A DNA stretch of 64,000 bases, taken from NCBI RefSeq assembly GCF_003324165.1, contig NW_025407825.1, positions 434,001 through 498,000 of the forward strand, read 5' to 3'. This DNA comes from Naegleria lovaniensis. Lineage: Eukaryota; Heterolobosea; Eutetramitea; Acrasida; Naegleriidae. Shown piece after piece: positions 21,297 through 31,234 of this stretch. The translations under genes and the position numbers were made by a program. The notes beneath the pieces are model-generated. The model ran no database searches, was not told where the DNA came from, and saw only the letters and a program-made list of their open reading frames with translations. How positions within the stretch are numbered: the first letter of the stretch is position 1; every line of letters begins with the position of its first letter.

Positions 21297-22963
21297 TTAT
21301 TCCTTTTTATTGAGTTTGGATTTTAAATTTTCAAAGAAACCCTTCTTCTCTCCTTGATCAGACTGATCACTTGATGAAGAATGATCTGTTGGAGCATTCA
21401 CCTTTCCTGTTCGGTCTGTTTCTAATTGTGCAAACTGTTCAAATAATTCTCGTTGTTCACCCGTTAAATTTCTTGGTATTTGAATATTGAGATACACATT
21501 CAAATTACCAGCTGAGAATTTGTTCTTTGGTTTGACGCCTTTTCCTTTCAATACTACTCTGTCTCCATGTTGAGATCCTGACGGGATGTGAACAGTAACT
21601 TTTTCATCAGTGATGGTATTAATGTCGACTGATCCTCCCAATACAGCCTGGGAGAGTGAAATATTTGTTTTTGTTTCCAAATCATCACCTTTTCTCGTAA
21701 AGTTACGATCAGGTTCAACAAACACTTCTAAAAACATGTCACCGGGTGGGCCTCCTCGTTGTCCGGCAGCACCTCGTCCAGGCAATCTTAATGTAGTTCC
21801 AGTGTCAACACCAGAAGGTATTGTCACTTCCACTGTTTTCATTTCTGATGTATATCCCTCGCCTTTACATGATGGACAATCTTCATGAAGTTTGCCACTA
21901 CCACCACAAGCCTCACATGTTGATCGCATTATGAAAAATCCTGTTAGAATTTCGTTAGAATATATGGATGTTGAATGCATTCATGGTTAGAGTTCAATTA
22001 GCAATAATCATCATTGAGATTAGTATATCATCCAAAAAGAAATTAAAAACATACCCTGTTGCATCGTCATTGTACCTGTTCCATTACAATGTGTACATGT
22101 CTTTGGTTTTGTTCCAGCCTTAACTCCAGTAGCACCACACGATGTACATTCGACTGCCTTATTAATTCTCAACTCCTTTTTAGTTCCAGTCACAGCCTCT
22201 TTCAATGAAATTCGAATCGATTTACGAACATCAGCACCTTGTCTAGGTCCTCTTGGTGCTGCACCTCTACCACCCATTCCGCCAAATGGATCTCCACCAA
22301 ATGCACTTGAAAAATCTCCACCAAATGGACCACCACGACCGAAAAATTGATTGAAAATCTCTTCAGCCTGTTCTCTTGACATTCCTCCACCAAATCCACC
22401 ACCAAAAGGTCCTCCATCCGCACCCGCAAAGTCTGCTTGTTCTGTAGATCCAGTCATGTCATACATTTTACGTTTTTCATCATCCACCAGGATTTGATAA
22501 GCTCCATTCAATTCTGCAAATTTTTCTTTGGCATCGGGAGCCTTATTAATATCGGGATGGAATTTTTTAGCCATTTCTTTGAATTTCTTTTTAATTTCTT
22601 CTTTAGTAGCAGTTTTAGGGACTCCGAGAATTTTATAGGGATCTTTTTCTTTTGCTTGGAAAGAGGCTGTTCATCCAAGAAGGATCATTCGAAACATAAA
22701 GAGTTGTTTCATACAAAAATATTAGAAAAGTAATGGAGTTATTCTCAGTCTTTTGGCTGAGTGAACTTACTAGTATGAAAATAACAAGTTGAACATGACG
22801 GAGTAATAAAATTAAAGAATGGATTGCTCTCTGATGAAGAATTCCTGTTGAAAATAAAACCCGATGGGCAGATGAGATGCACAGAAGAGTTTGTAAGAGT
22901 CGAACTGCTTCTTGTTGCTGTTTGCCGAATGATAGAGTGGGCCAATTTGATTGACTTTTTCAT
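21297..22963 (-). CDS. Mitochondrial type I DnaJ (Hsp40) chaperone
   Basis: Three exons, 22963-22771, 22666-22055 and 21940-21297, give 482 residues. The first ~64 residues are rich in Ser, Thr, Arg and Lys and poor in acids, as in a mitochondrial presequence. The J domain follows (DPYKILGVPKTATKEEIKKKF, with the HPD triplet in FHPDINK), then a Gly/Phe-rich linker. The zinc-finger region has four CxxCxGxG-type motifs: CTSCGATG, CTHCNGTG, CEACGGSG and CPSCKGEG. The C-terminal client-binding domain follows and the end is Lys-rich. This is the domain order of bacterial DnaJ, yeast Mdj1 and human DNAJA3; it should stimulate mitochondrial Hsp70. Joining exons completes both the J domain and the zinc-finger spacing. 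Confidence 0.93.
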
Positions 22964-23044
22964 TTTTTTATGTTCGGAAATTGATTTGGCTCGGAAAGTC
23001 TCACACTAGGAGTTGTGCTGTTCAATAAATTGTTGAACTAAAAA
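22964..23044. promoter_or_regulatory. Very short divergent promoter region
   Basis: Only 81 bases separate the ATG of the mitochondrial DnaJ (minus) from that of the RRP15-like gene (plus). Both 5' leaders must therefore be very short, or the transcription signals must overlap coding sequence. Confidence 0.45.
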
Positions 23045-23782
23045 ATGCCAAAGAAGCAACAACTCTCCAAGAAGAACAAAAAGCTCCCCACCATAACGAC
23101 ACGTGATTCCGATGATAACGATGGAGCAGAAATCCATCAAGATATTCCAACTAATAATAACCATACAAAAACTCACAAACATGTCGTTGATCATGTGAGT
23201 GCCAATTCGGAGACCACTGACAAATCATCAAAAACTATTGAAAATATCGAAGAATTAAAAAAGAGAAAAAGACTCTCAGAGGATAAGAATGAAGAAACTA
23301 ACGAATTGAAAAAAGTCAAATTCGAAGAGTCTGAAGAAGACGAGGACAACCATAGTGATGAAAATGATGATGAAGCGATCATTGAAGCATCACAACATGA
23401 ACCACCACAAAATAGACAACCGGGACTCACTGATGAAGATACCAAAAAGGAATTATCTAAAATTATTACTGAAATTTTGAATAGACAAGTTACAAGAGAC
23501 AAATCTCCTCATTTAACAACTGAATTACCTTTATTAATTAATTCAAAGGCAAAAACTTATCAACGATTCATGGAGTTCATGCAAGAAGAAAGACAACAAA
23601 AATCAACTGAAAAGCAAAGGAGGAAGTTATTGTCAAGAAATTATCAACCACCATTGTTGTCAGATTGGGAAAAGGAAAAATCTCTTTCAAATGTTGCCAC
23701 ACAAGGTATTGTTAAATTATTGAATGCTGTACTTCAAAAAAAGAGAGAATCCATTGCAACGATGACCAATAATGGTGTGTAA
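23045..23782 (+). CDS. RRP15-like ribosome biogenesis protein
   Basis: A single exon of 245 residues. The N-terminal ~120 residues are Lys-rich and then acidic, as in nucleolar proteins. The C-terminal half carries the RRP15 pattern: a stretch like KIITEILNRQ, then a basic helical region, then a conserved-looking end EKEKSLSNVATQGIVKLLNAVLQKK, comparable to the ATRGVVQLFNAV signature of Rrp15. RRP15 acts in maturation of the large-subunit pre-rRNA in the nucleolus. The start ATG follows CTAAAAA. The assignment rests mainly on the last 30 residues. Confidence 0.7.
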   Translation: MPKKQQLSKKNKKLPTITTRDSDDNDGAEIHQDIPTNNNHTKTHKHVVDHVSANSETTDKSSKTIENIEELKKRKRLSEDKNEETNELKKVKFEESEEDEDNHSDENDDEAIIEASQHEPPQNRQPGLTDEDTKKELSKIITEILNRQVTRDKSPHLTTELPLLINSKAKTYQRFMEFMQEERQQKSTEKQRRKLLSRNYQPPLLSDWEKEKSLSNVATQGIVKLLNAVLQKKRESIATMTNNGV

Positions 23783-23822
23783 TTGGTGATGACGATGATT
23801 TTTTGTCCATTTCATTCATCAT

Positions 23823-25060
23823 TTAATCATTAAACTCATAATCACTTATATTTGGAACAAAGTTTTTGATAATAAGCTTGGCCTTTTCTCTTTCCCTGTC
23901 TATGGATTGAACGGATTGCAGAATGAATTGTTTCTTTTGCTCCATTTGTTGTTTGTGTTGAGAAATCTCGGTGGTCTGGAATAAGTTGAATCAAACACAG
24001 CACAATGAAAAACGTATTGAGGATTTGTACACGCTACATACCACACGATTTTGTTCGTCAATTGCTTTTTTCAATTCCTCTAAATTCTTCATCTTTTCCT
24101 CAATTTCCTGGACAAGAGCTTGGTGTTCATTGTTAAACCTTTGTAAATGAGATTCTGCAATAGAAAGATGAGTGGTTAAATGACCCACCTCTTGTTCAAT
24201 TTCGCTTAAAGAATCAATGAGTATTTTTTTTCTGGTTTTTGCTTTAGCGTATTGAGAAAGATACTTTTCAACTTCTTGACGATGCTCAGAGGGTGTTCTA
24301 TTAAGGACCATTTTAAATATTTCCAAAACTGAGGGATCCACAATATGGGCACTTTGTTTTTCAATAAACGTTTGCATTTCTTGTTTTTTCTTTTCTTTTT
24401 GAGCTTTCAAATCATTGTAAGAGCTAATCACTTGTTTTAATGCAAAATTGACAGCAAGAGAATTGATTCTTGATCTAAGCGATGGAAACAAGTTGTTATT
24501 ACCATGTTCATTGTGTAGCGTGGAAGTACGCAAACAGAATATGAGTCTTTGTTAACTAATGATTGAGACCTACCTGCAAGTTGGACACTTTTGAGTCGTT
24601 AATAATTGTAAACAATTTCGACAAAAACAATGACCACATGGTACAATCATCATTGGTTCATGTTCCTTGTCTAACATTAATTCAAAACAAATTGCACACT
24701 TGTGATTTTCCATTTCGTTTGCTAAGAAATTTTCATCATCCTCATCGTGGTTTTGATATTTCAGAGCATGACTAATTTTCATTTCCTCCTTCATAGATTG
24801 TTCTACGGTATCTGTTAGAATTCCGACTAGAGATGTTGGAATTGATGTTTGTTGAGAGGAGTTACATGTAACGTGTGTGGTCGGTTGTATTAAGTTTTCC
24901 TCAATTCTCTTTCGTAATTGCTCCTTTGCTTTTTCCTCTAACCATCTTGATTGAACATTGGCATACTTTCATATGTTCACCCTCATCCTTACCTCTTCTT
25001 CTTTTCATCAATTTCTTCTCGAGTCATGGCCACCTTGGTGCGTGGTTGAAATGATGACAT
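23823..25060 (-). CDS. RING-finger coiled-coil protein, probable E3 ubiquitin ligase
   Basis: Four exons, 25060-24993, 24945-24574, 24474-24042 and 23975-23823, give 341 residues. The RING finger lies at ~110-150: KCAICFELML, then VPCGHCFCRNCLQLL, then KCPTC, giving the C3HC4 pattern. The splice after CPTC restores the common continuation RSRINSLAVNFALKQ. The rest is a charged coiled coil (~165-320). The protein probably transfers ubiquitin with a coiled-coil scaffold; its substrate is unknown. The gene runs convergent with the RRP15-like gene, the stop codons 40 bases apart. Confidence 0.82.
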
Positions 25061-25197
25061 TTTTTTGTAAACACAATAGGCGGGCAGTTTTAATAGATAT
25101 TATATTGAATACTATTGCCGATCCTATTTTAATAAAACATGATGATGTACTGCCAGTATCGCCAAATTCTTGAAGGCAGACACGAGATTGCAAAAAA
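25061..25197. promoter_or_regulatory. Divergent promoter region
   Basis: These 137 bases separate the RING gene (minus) and the nicalin gene (plus) start codons. The plus start is preceded by GCAAAAAA. No defined motif was recognised. Confidence 0.4.
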
Positions 25198-26984
25198 ATG
25201 AAAAAGCATTTTTCTTTGATGGTTCTGTTATTATTGGTGATGAGTGTTGCCTCTGCCCTCCTCACAACAACTACTCTGGCAGCAACACAACAAGATACAA
25301 CCATTGATGCTTTCAGGCTTATCCAATATGATAAAGGGACCCAACCATTTGGTTGTCGTATAACTGGATTGAATTCTCCGATTACCACCCCAAAGCTAGG
25401 AGCCTCGTCTGCTCTTTCCGCTGCTCGAAATGTCATCATGATAAAAATTGAAGAATTGTTATCATCGAACAAGACAAGTATTCAAACTATTTTAAATAGA
25501 GAAGATGTGAGCGGAGTGTTGATTGTACTTCCACCCAATGATGAAATTTCTACAAATTCAATTGACCAATTCAAAACCATTGAAAAACAATTTTTAATCT
25601 CTACATTTGATAAGCCAATTTATTTCATTTTCCAGAATGAAAAAACTGCTGAAATGTTAAGCTATTTTGAACATTTGAATGAATTTTCACTGTTGAGTGA
25701 GTCCTATCAAGCAGTTGTTTCGGAAGGAGAAGCAAAGCCAATTGACCAAACACCTGTTGTTAATCTCTTCTCTACATTACATGGCAAGCCAAGCGAAAAG
25801 TCTCAAACGATTGGAATTGTTGCTCATTATGACTCTATTAGTTCAATTCCAGGTTTAGTAACAACTTTCAGTGCTGATGGTAGTGGAATGATTGGCTTGT
25901 TGGAAATTTCAAGATTATTCCAAAAACTCTATTCAACACCATCGACAAAAGCCTCTCATAATTTATTATTTATTTTAACTGGTGGAAGTAGATTGGGTTA
26001 TGCTGGTACCAAACACTGGATCAAACAAACAGATCCGAGATTGGTAAATCAATTAGACTTTGTTTTGTGTTTAGATAGTCTCACTTCACATGTTGACAAT
26101 GATTCCTTCAAGTTATTTATGCACATTTCTGAAAAGACCAATGACAAGAATGTGATTAATTTGTACAAACATTTTGTGCAGACTGCAAAACAATTACAGA
26201 TTGATCTTCAATTTATTGAAAAGAAGATTGATAGAGAATTAGTTTGGGAACATGAAGTTTTCGCCAAGAAGGGAATTGTGTCTGCAACAATTTCTACACA
26301 ATCTGTGCCATCTTCGTCAATGTTGACAAGAACCAATTCATTAGATATTTCTAAAGTAGATATTGACCAATTGAGAAAATCTATCAAATTAATTGCTGAA
26401 TCATTGGCTCGTCATCTCTATGATATTGATCATCATATTAGATTTTTTGAAGATGAAAATGATAAATTTATCAGAGCGTTCATTAAGAATATGGAAAGTA
26501 CCTCAAGATTTACACCAATCCTTTCGAAAGAGAGCGATTTAGTCAAAGCACTTAAATTGGTATGTAGTGTTGGTGAAATTTGTTGGTGAAATGAATATTA
26601 TTACAAATACTATTGGATATTATTATTACCATGAATATGAATACTGAATGGTATTCAATGATGAATTGTTGATGATCGTACGGTTATAATTCATGGAATT
26701 TCTTCCACCCAAATATTGTTGAGTAGACTCTTCAACAATTTTCAACCAATGACCAAGTGGTTCAAACACAAGATTTCCTGTTGAGTAATTCTGCGTACAA
26801 ATTCTATACGAATACCAAAGTTAAATTATCTCTTCTCAAAGTAACACCCATTGCATTTGATTTGATACTCATTTCTTCAGTAATTATTTATTTATTATTC
26901 TTACACGTGGTACTTGTGGGACCCAAGCAAGTGGTGAATAACATTGCTTCATTATTTGAAAAGCAAGAAAGAAAACGAAAGTAG
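25198..26984 (+). CDS. NCLN: Nicalin, ER-membrane M28-like protein
   Basis: Two exons, 25198-26559 and 26727-26984, give 539 residues, near the ~560 of animal nicalin. The start has a clear signal peptide (LMVLLLLVMSVASALL). The central M28-aminopeptidase-like fold contains IVAHYDSISSIPG, then ADGSGMIGLLEISRLFQKLY, LLFILTGGSRLGYAGTKHW and VLCLDSL, each matching nicalin. The second exon supplies the C-terminal membrane helix (DLILISSVIIYLLFLHVVL) and a Lys/Arg end. In animals nicalin works with NOMO and TMEM147 at the ER translocon for multi-pass protein insertion and is not thought to be a peptidase. The start ATG follows CAAAAAA. Confidence 0.88.
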
Positions 26985-27344
26985 TATTCAAAAGTAAACA
27001 TTTCATTGTAGAACTTTTTGTGTTGGACCTAAGGGTATGATGCTCTACGATTGAACCTCACCACAGGTCATTGAAAATTGTACAACCTCAGGTCGCACTA
27101 ACGAGAACTTTGTTCTTTCGTTGCTGCTGATTGTACGTGCTCATGTACACCTCGTACACAATTCGTACACGCTTCGTACATAGAGAGAGTGGTGATGGAT
27201 GCATCGGAGGTGTTTCAGAGATGGTCAATGAGTCGCAACATCATGACGGGGCTTTTCGGAATAAAAAGAAAGTAGATGTTGCTGAATGGAGAAATCAAAA
27301 AAAATACCTCAACACCCACATCTTGATCCTTGAAAAACTTGAAA
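26985..27344. other. Intergenic region upstream of the hotdog-fold gene
   Basis: No gene is supported in these 360 bases. A cluster of CGTAC/GTACAC words lies at 27133-27181 (GTACGTGC, CGTACACAA, CGTACACGC, CGTACATAG); it could be a regulatory repeat. An open frame from 27131 differs from that of the downstream protein and has no recognisable content. Confidence 0.4.
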
Positions 27345-28073
27345 ATGATCTATTGGCTCCGAACACTGTACTTGATGTTTTTAGCATTCTTTTTCGAAGA
27401 ATATTATGAAAAGAACTCAAAACCTTATGATGAGGATCATGTGTATGAAATTCGTGTGCTGCCTTATGATTTGGATATGAACTTTCACTTAAATAACGCC
27501 CAGTACTTTAGTTTTATGGAACATGCACGATTTGATATGATTTTACAGCACGGAAATGTTTTCAATCGGTGCAGAAAAGCAGGTACGTTCATTTGCTTAG
27601 TTCAATCTATTCACACCTCAATACACGAATACTCGGATTTTTTGTGAACAGGCTTTGGATGGGTGGTTGCTGGTGTTAGCTTTCAATTTAGACGCTCTGC
27701 TAAATTGTTTGAAAAGGTAAAAATTGTCACACGAGTAGCATGTGCAGATGAAAAGTGGTTATATGTTGAGCAAAATCTCTATGTTAAGGATAAGTTCATT
27801 GGAAGAGGAATTGTGAGAATGTGCACTGTAGATAAAAAGGGAGCAGTACCAACTAAACGATATTTTGAAGAGATTCTAGGAGTAGATTGGAACAGCGCGG
27901 ACGCAAAGTATAGAATGACAAGAGAGGACTACAGAAAATACATGACAGCTCTTAATGACAGCATGGATGGTAATACATCTTCGGACAAAAAAGATTCTTT
28001 GGTTGATGATGTCATGCCACGAGTGAGTAGTTTCGTATTCCATGATGAAACTCTCAAAGAGAAACAAAATTAA
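27345..28073 (+). CDS. THEM6-like hotdog-fold (4HBT-type) protein
   Basis: Two exons, 27345-27582 and 27652-28073, give 219 residues. The N-terminus MIYWLRTLYLMFLAFFFEE looks like a signal anchor, which THEM6 also has. The hotdog domain follows: IRVLPYDLDMNFHLNNAQYFSFMEHARFD (split here from a longer run) carries the D-x-D-x-N-x-H-x-N-N-x-x-Y pattern of THEM6 and thioesterases. Exon 2 begins with GFGWVVAGVSFQFRRS. The C-terminal ~50 residues are polar and unconserved-looking. The protein may be an ER-anchored acyl-CoA or acyl-carrier thioesterase-like protein; activity is not established even for animal THEM6. The ATG at 27345 was chosen because it directly precedes the anchor helix. Confidence 0.75.
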
Positions 28074-28157
28074 CGCCTTAGGCAATTAAAAAGCTTTTTG
28101 TGAAGCAACCGCGAGTCAGTTCTTTGGGCCACCTTCAAAAAAAAAACACTCTCAAAA

Positions 28158-28510
28158 ATGCACCGCAAACAAAAGATGATGACCCAGCCAATTGTAAGTA
28201 ATGATTTTTGAAAAAACCTGGTATGGATGATCAATGATATCGGAACATGTCAATATTGTTCGAATAGACTCAAGTATTTGAGTACTTGAAGCAGGGTTGC
28301 AGAATTCAAGTTTGGCTGTACGAAAATACGGATTTACGGATAGAAGGAAATATTCTTGGTTTTGATGAATATATGAATGTTGTACTAGATGATACAGATG
28401 AAGTTTATGTTAAAAAATCACAACGAAAACGAGTTGGAAGAATATTATTAAAAGGAGACAATATTTCTCTCATTAGAGACATCACCAACGTCAATGTAGA
28501 ACATCAATAG
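28158..28510 (+). CDS. SNRPE: Small nuclear ribonucleoprotein SmE
   Basis: A 36-base first exon (28158-28193) and a second exon (28268-28510) give 92 residues, the same length as human SmE. The first exon encodes MHRKQKMMTQPI, matching the N-terminal KVMVQPI of SmE. The Sm1 motif is in RIQVWLYENTDLRIEGNILG and FDEYMNVVLDD, and the Sm2 motif in RILLKGDNISLI. SmE is one of seven Sm-ring proteins that assemble on U1, U2, U4 and U5 snRNAs for splicing. Without the tiny first exon the N-terminal helix would be missing. Confidence 0.95.
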
Positions 28511-28667
28511 AACTAAGTGTATAGGAGTGATCTTAATAAATAATAATTTTTGATAATTTAAATATCACAAATGCGCATTGCTTTTGATTCTTTTCTAAAT
28601 GATGATCTCCATAGTTTGAGCATGTCAGCTTTGTTTTAAGGCATCAAGAAAAACAGAATAAACAAAA

Positions 28668-29084
28668 ATGAATGGCAACTCGAGCAGCAATACACAGCAA
28701 CCTTCGGCTGCACACTTGATGACTCAATACGACTATGCCAATGGATCTAATCCTGATGTACTTCAAAGAATTGATGCCGGAGCAGGTAGATTTAGATATT
28801 CCCTGTACTATTTTGCTAAAAGACCTCTTGCAGCTCTGGGCTTTTACAGCTGTGCTGGATCATTCTTTGCTATGGTCGCTAGTCTGATAACAGGACAAAA
28901 TGCTCGTACTGTAAAGTTTTGGAGTACAAGTTTTATATTATCTGCCGGTCTTGGATTGTTATCAATTCAATACTATGCAAGCAATCCTCCAACATACAAA
29001 AATTATGGTGATGAAGCCTTACAAAAAGGAGTCAAAAAGTATACCGAAATTATGAAGAAGAAGCCAAAATGGGAACAAAATTAA
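28668..29084 (+). CDS. Small two-helix membrane protein, unknown
   Basis: A single exon of 138 residues; the family was not recognised. After a polar N-terminus come two hydrophobic segments, about 55-76 (LAALGFYSCAGSFFAMVASLI) and 86-106 (FWSTSFILSAGLGLLSIQYY). A basic tail with KKYTEIMKKKPKW follows. The size and layout would suit a mitochondrial or ER accessory subunit, but no motif supports a specific one. The start ATG follows AACAAAA. Confidence 0.6.
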   Translation: MNGNSSSNTQQPSAAHLMTQYDYANGSNPDVLQRIDAGAGRFRYSLYYFAKRPLAALGFYSCAGSFFAMVASLITGQNARTVKFWSTSFILSAGLGLLSIQYYASNPPTYKNYGDEALQKGVKKYTEIMKKKPKWEQN

Positions 29085-29338
29085 ATTATGGTCATAATTG
29101 AGAAGATTGTGATAATCAACTTTTTGACAAGTGAACATGATTGTGTTTTGGATTGTATCGGATCAGCCAGTGCTGATACTATGATTGAAATTGGAAATTA
29201 TTAGCGTTTAATTCAACAACGTATTATAATAAACCTGTTGTTAATATCTAATCTAGAGCAAATCACACTTTAATTATGAATTCCGTGCAATCAAAATGAT
29301 GATAGAAGAAAAAATCAACAAAAAATACCTACGACAAC

Positions 29339-31106
29339 ATGATCCCTGCACAAGACCCAAACCAACCTCATGACCAACAGCAGCATGATCCTAATCAAAT
29401 GGCTCAAATGAGCGAAATGAACGAAAAGCTGCAAGAACTGTCCGAAAAAGAAACAGAAGAATTAGTGAAGAGCTTCCAAGATCACTTTAATGACTGCACA
29501 AAGGCTTGTAAAAAGCCGAACATTTTGGTAGCAGGTATTACTGGTGCTGGTATGTTTCAAAAATTGAAAACCCTATTCTCAACCGAATTTTGAAATATGA
29601 TTTTATTACCATAATATTGTTTTTAACAAAAACTTAATTTATATTACCATATTACCAAACATGATTTTCGAAATACACTTACATTAATTACCACTACATC
29701 AATACTATTTCAATGATTTTCTTTGTAAAGGTAAAAGTAGCTTGGTCAATGCCGTTTTCGGAGAGGAATTGGCAAGAGCAGGTGCCGGTATGCCTGTCAC
29801 TCAACACTTCCAAAAATATGAACCAAACGATAAACCAGTTGTGATCTATGATTCTAAAGGTTTGGAATGGAATAGTCATGAAGAGTTTATTAAAGAAACT
29901 GGAAAATTCTTTATGGAACTGAGACAATCACCAGATGTCGCCAATCACATTCACGTTGTTTGGTATGTGGTCAATACAGCTCGTGGTAGATTTGAGAATT
30001 TCGAAGCAGAAGTTGTTAGAGAAGTCTTTGCTCCAACTCCTGTTATTTTTGTGCTGAATAAGAGTGACTTGGCTGATTCTCTTCAACTGAAGGCAATTAA
30101 GAAAGTGATTGAAGATGAGAAATTGGAACATAATAAGGGTATTCACGTTTGTATTTCAAAGAGAGAAAATTGGACTCAATCTTGGTGTCCAGATTGTCTG
30201 AGTGATGATGTCTTTTATGATGAAGAAACAAAACAGTTAGAATGCAGTGATTGTGGGTTTAACTGTATTCTTAAAGAAAGTTATGGTATGAAAAAACTCA
30301 TCAACCATACATGTGAATTATTACCAGAGTTGGCAAGAGATGCTTTCATGTATTCACAAATTGCTTCAATGGCTGAAAAAGATAGAAGAGCTAAAGAAAT
30401 TGTGATTGAATATACCAAAGAAATTACAATTGATGCTAAAGGTACATTTATCAAAAAGATTGCCGAAATGTGTGCCAAGTTATTTGTGATTTGGGGATGG
30501 CCACTCACTGGTGATACTTTCAAAAATGGCCTTTCGGATATGCAACGTGAATACATGTCTCAACTGAACTTTAAGGAAAGATATGCTGCCGTGGCTGTAG
30601 ATAAATTATTTGGATCTCGACTTTCAAAGGCATTCAGTGGTGTGATTGGACTCACCATGAATCGAGGAATGAAAAAACTGAACCAACAACTCATTGAAAA
30701 GTGTGCTAAAGGAGAACTCAAAGACATGAAAATGGATGATTTCATCAAGGAATCTGATCTCACTGAAGACTTTATCAAATTCTTCTTTGAAACAGCCATT
30801 ACTCAAGGAGTTGAAACCGCTCTCGACAAGTTATGGGATTTGTCAAGCGAAGAACTTGTACAACTCATGAGTCAAATGGATTTTCAACACACTGGTTTGT
30901 TTGGACACGTGAATTTCGAAGAAGCAGCAAACATGGAACAAATTGAACAACTCATGCAAAATGTTGAAGATGTCTCCATCTCAGAAGTGGATGTTGAACT
31001 CAAAGAGGAGGACGAAGAAAAGGCTCCTTTGGTCCAACAGTCATCAGACTCGTCTTCTGAACAGAACAAGAAGAGTGATGAAGAGGAACAACCACCTGTG
31101 GATTAA
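29339..31106 (+). CDS. TRAFAC-type GTPase with zinc ribbon in the G domain
   Basis: Two exons, 29339-29549 and 29731-31106, give 528 residues. The intron splits the P-loop; splicing restores GITGAGKSSLVNAVFG (~66-81). Other G motifs are DSKGLEW (G3) and NKSD (G4, ~179). Between G4 and the rest of the domain lies a zinc-ribbon-like pair, CPDC (~222) and CSDC (~242), 15 residues apart. The C-terminal part (~265-440) is helical with hydrophobic stretches (FVIWGWPLTGDTF and FSGVIGLTMNRGM), possibly membrane-active, and the end is acidic. The G domain resembles the Era/septin/IRG-like GTPases that are numerous in protists. The exact subfamily and role are unknown. Confidence 0.72.
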
Positions 31107-31234
31107 TCACTCGCCACCATCACTTTTATTCCATCCGTGTGTATGTGTTGAGAGAGATCGAGAGGATGGATTTGACTCTGAAATAAACCTCGGCTCTCAT
31201 TCGTTTGACGCCTCACTCTCTTAACTTGCAAAAA

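Noticed and set aside
27131-27409. Open frame of 92 codons upstream of the THEM6-like gene
   Set aside because: Its frame differs from the hotdog protein and it has no recognisable content; probably leader sequence.
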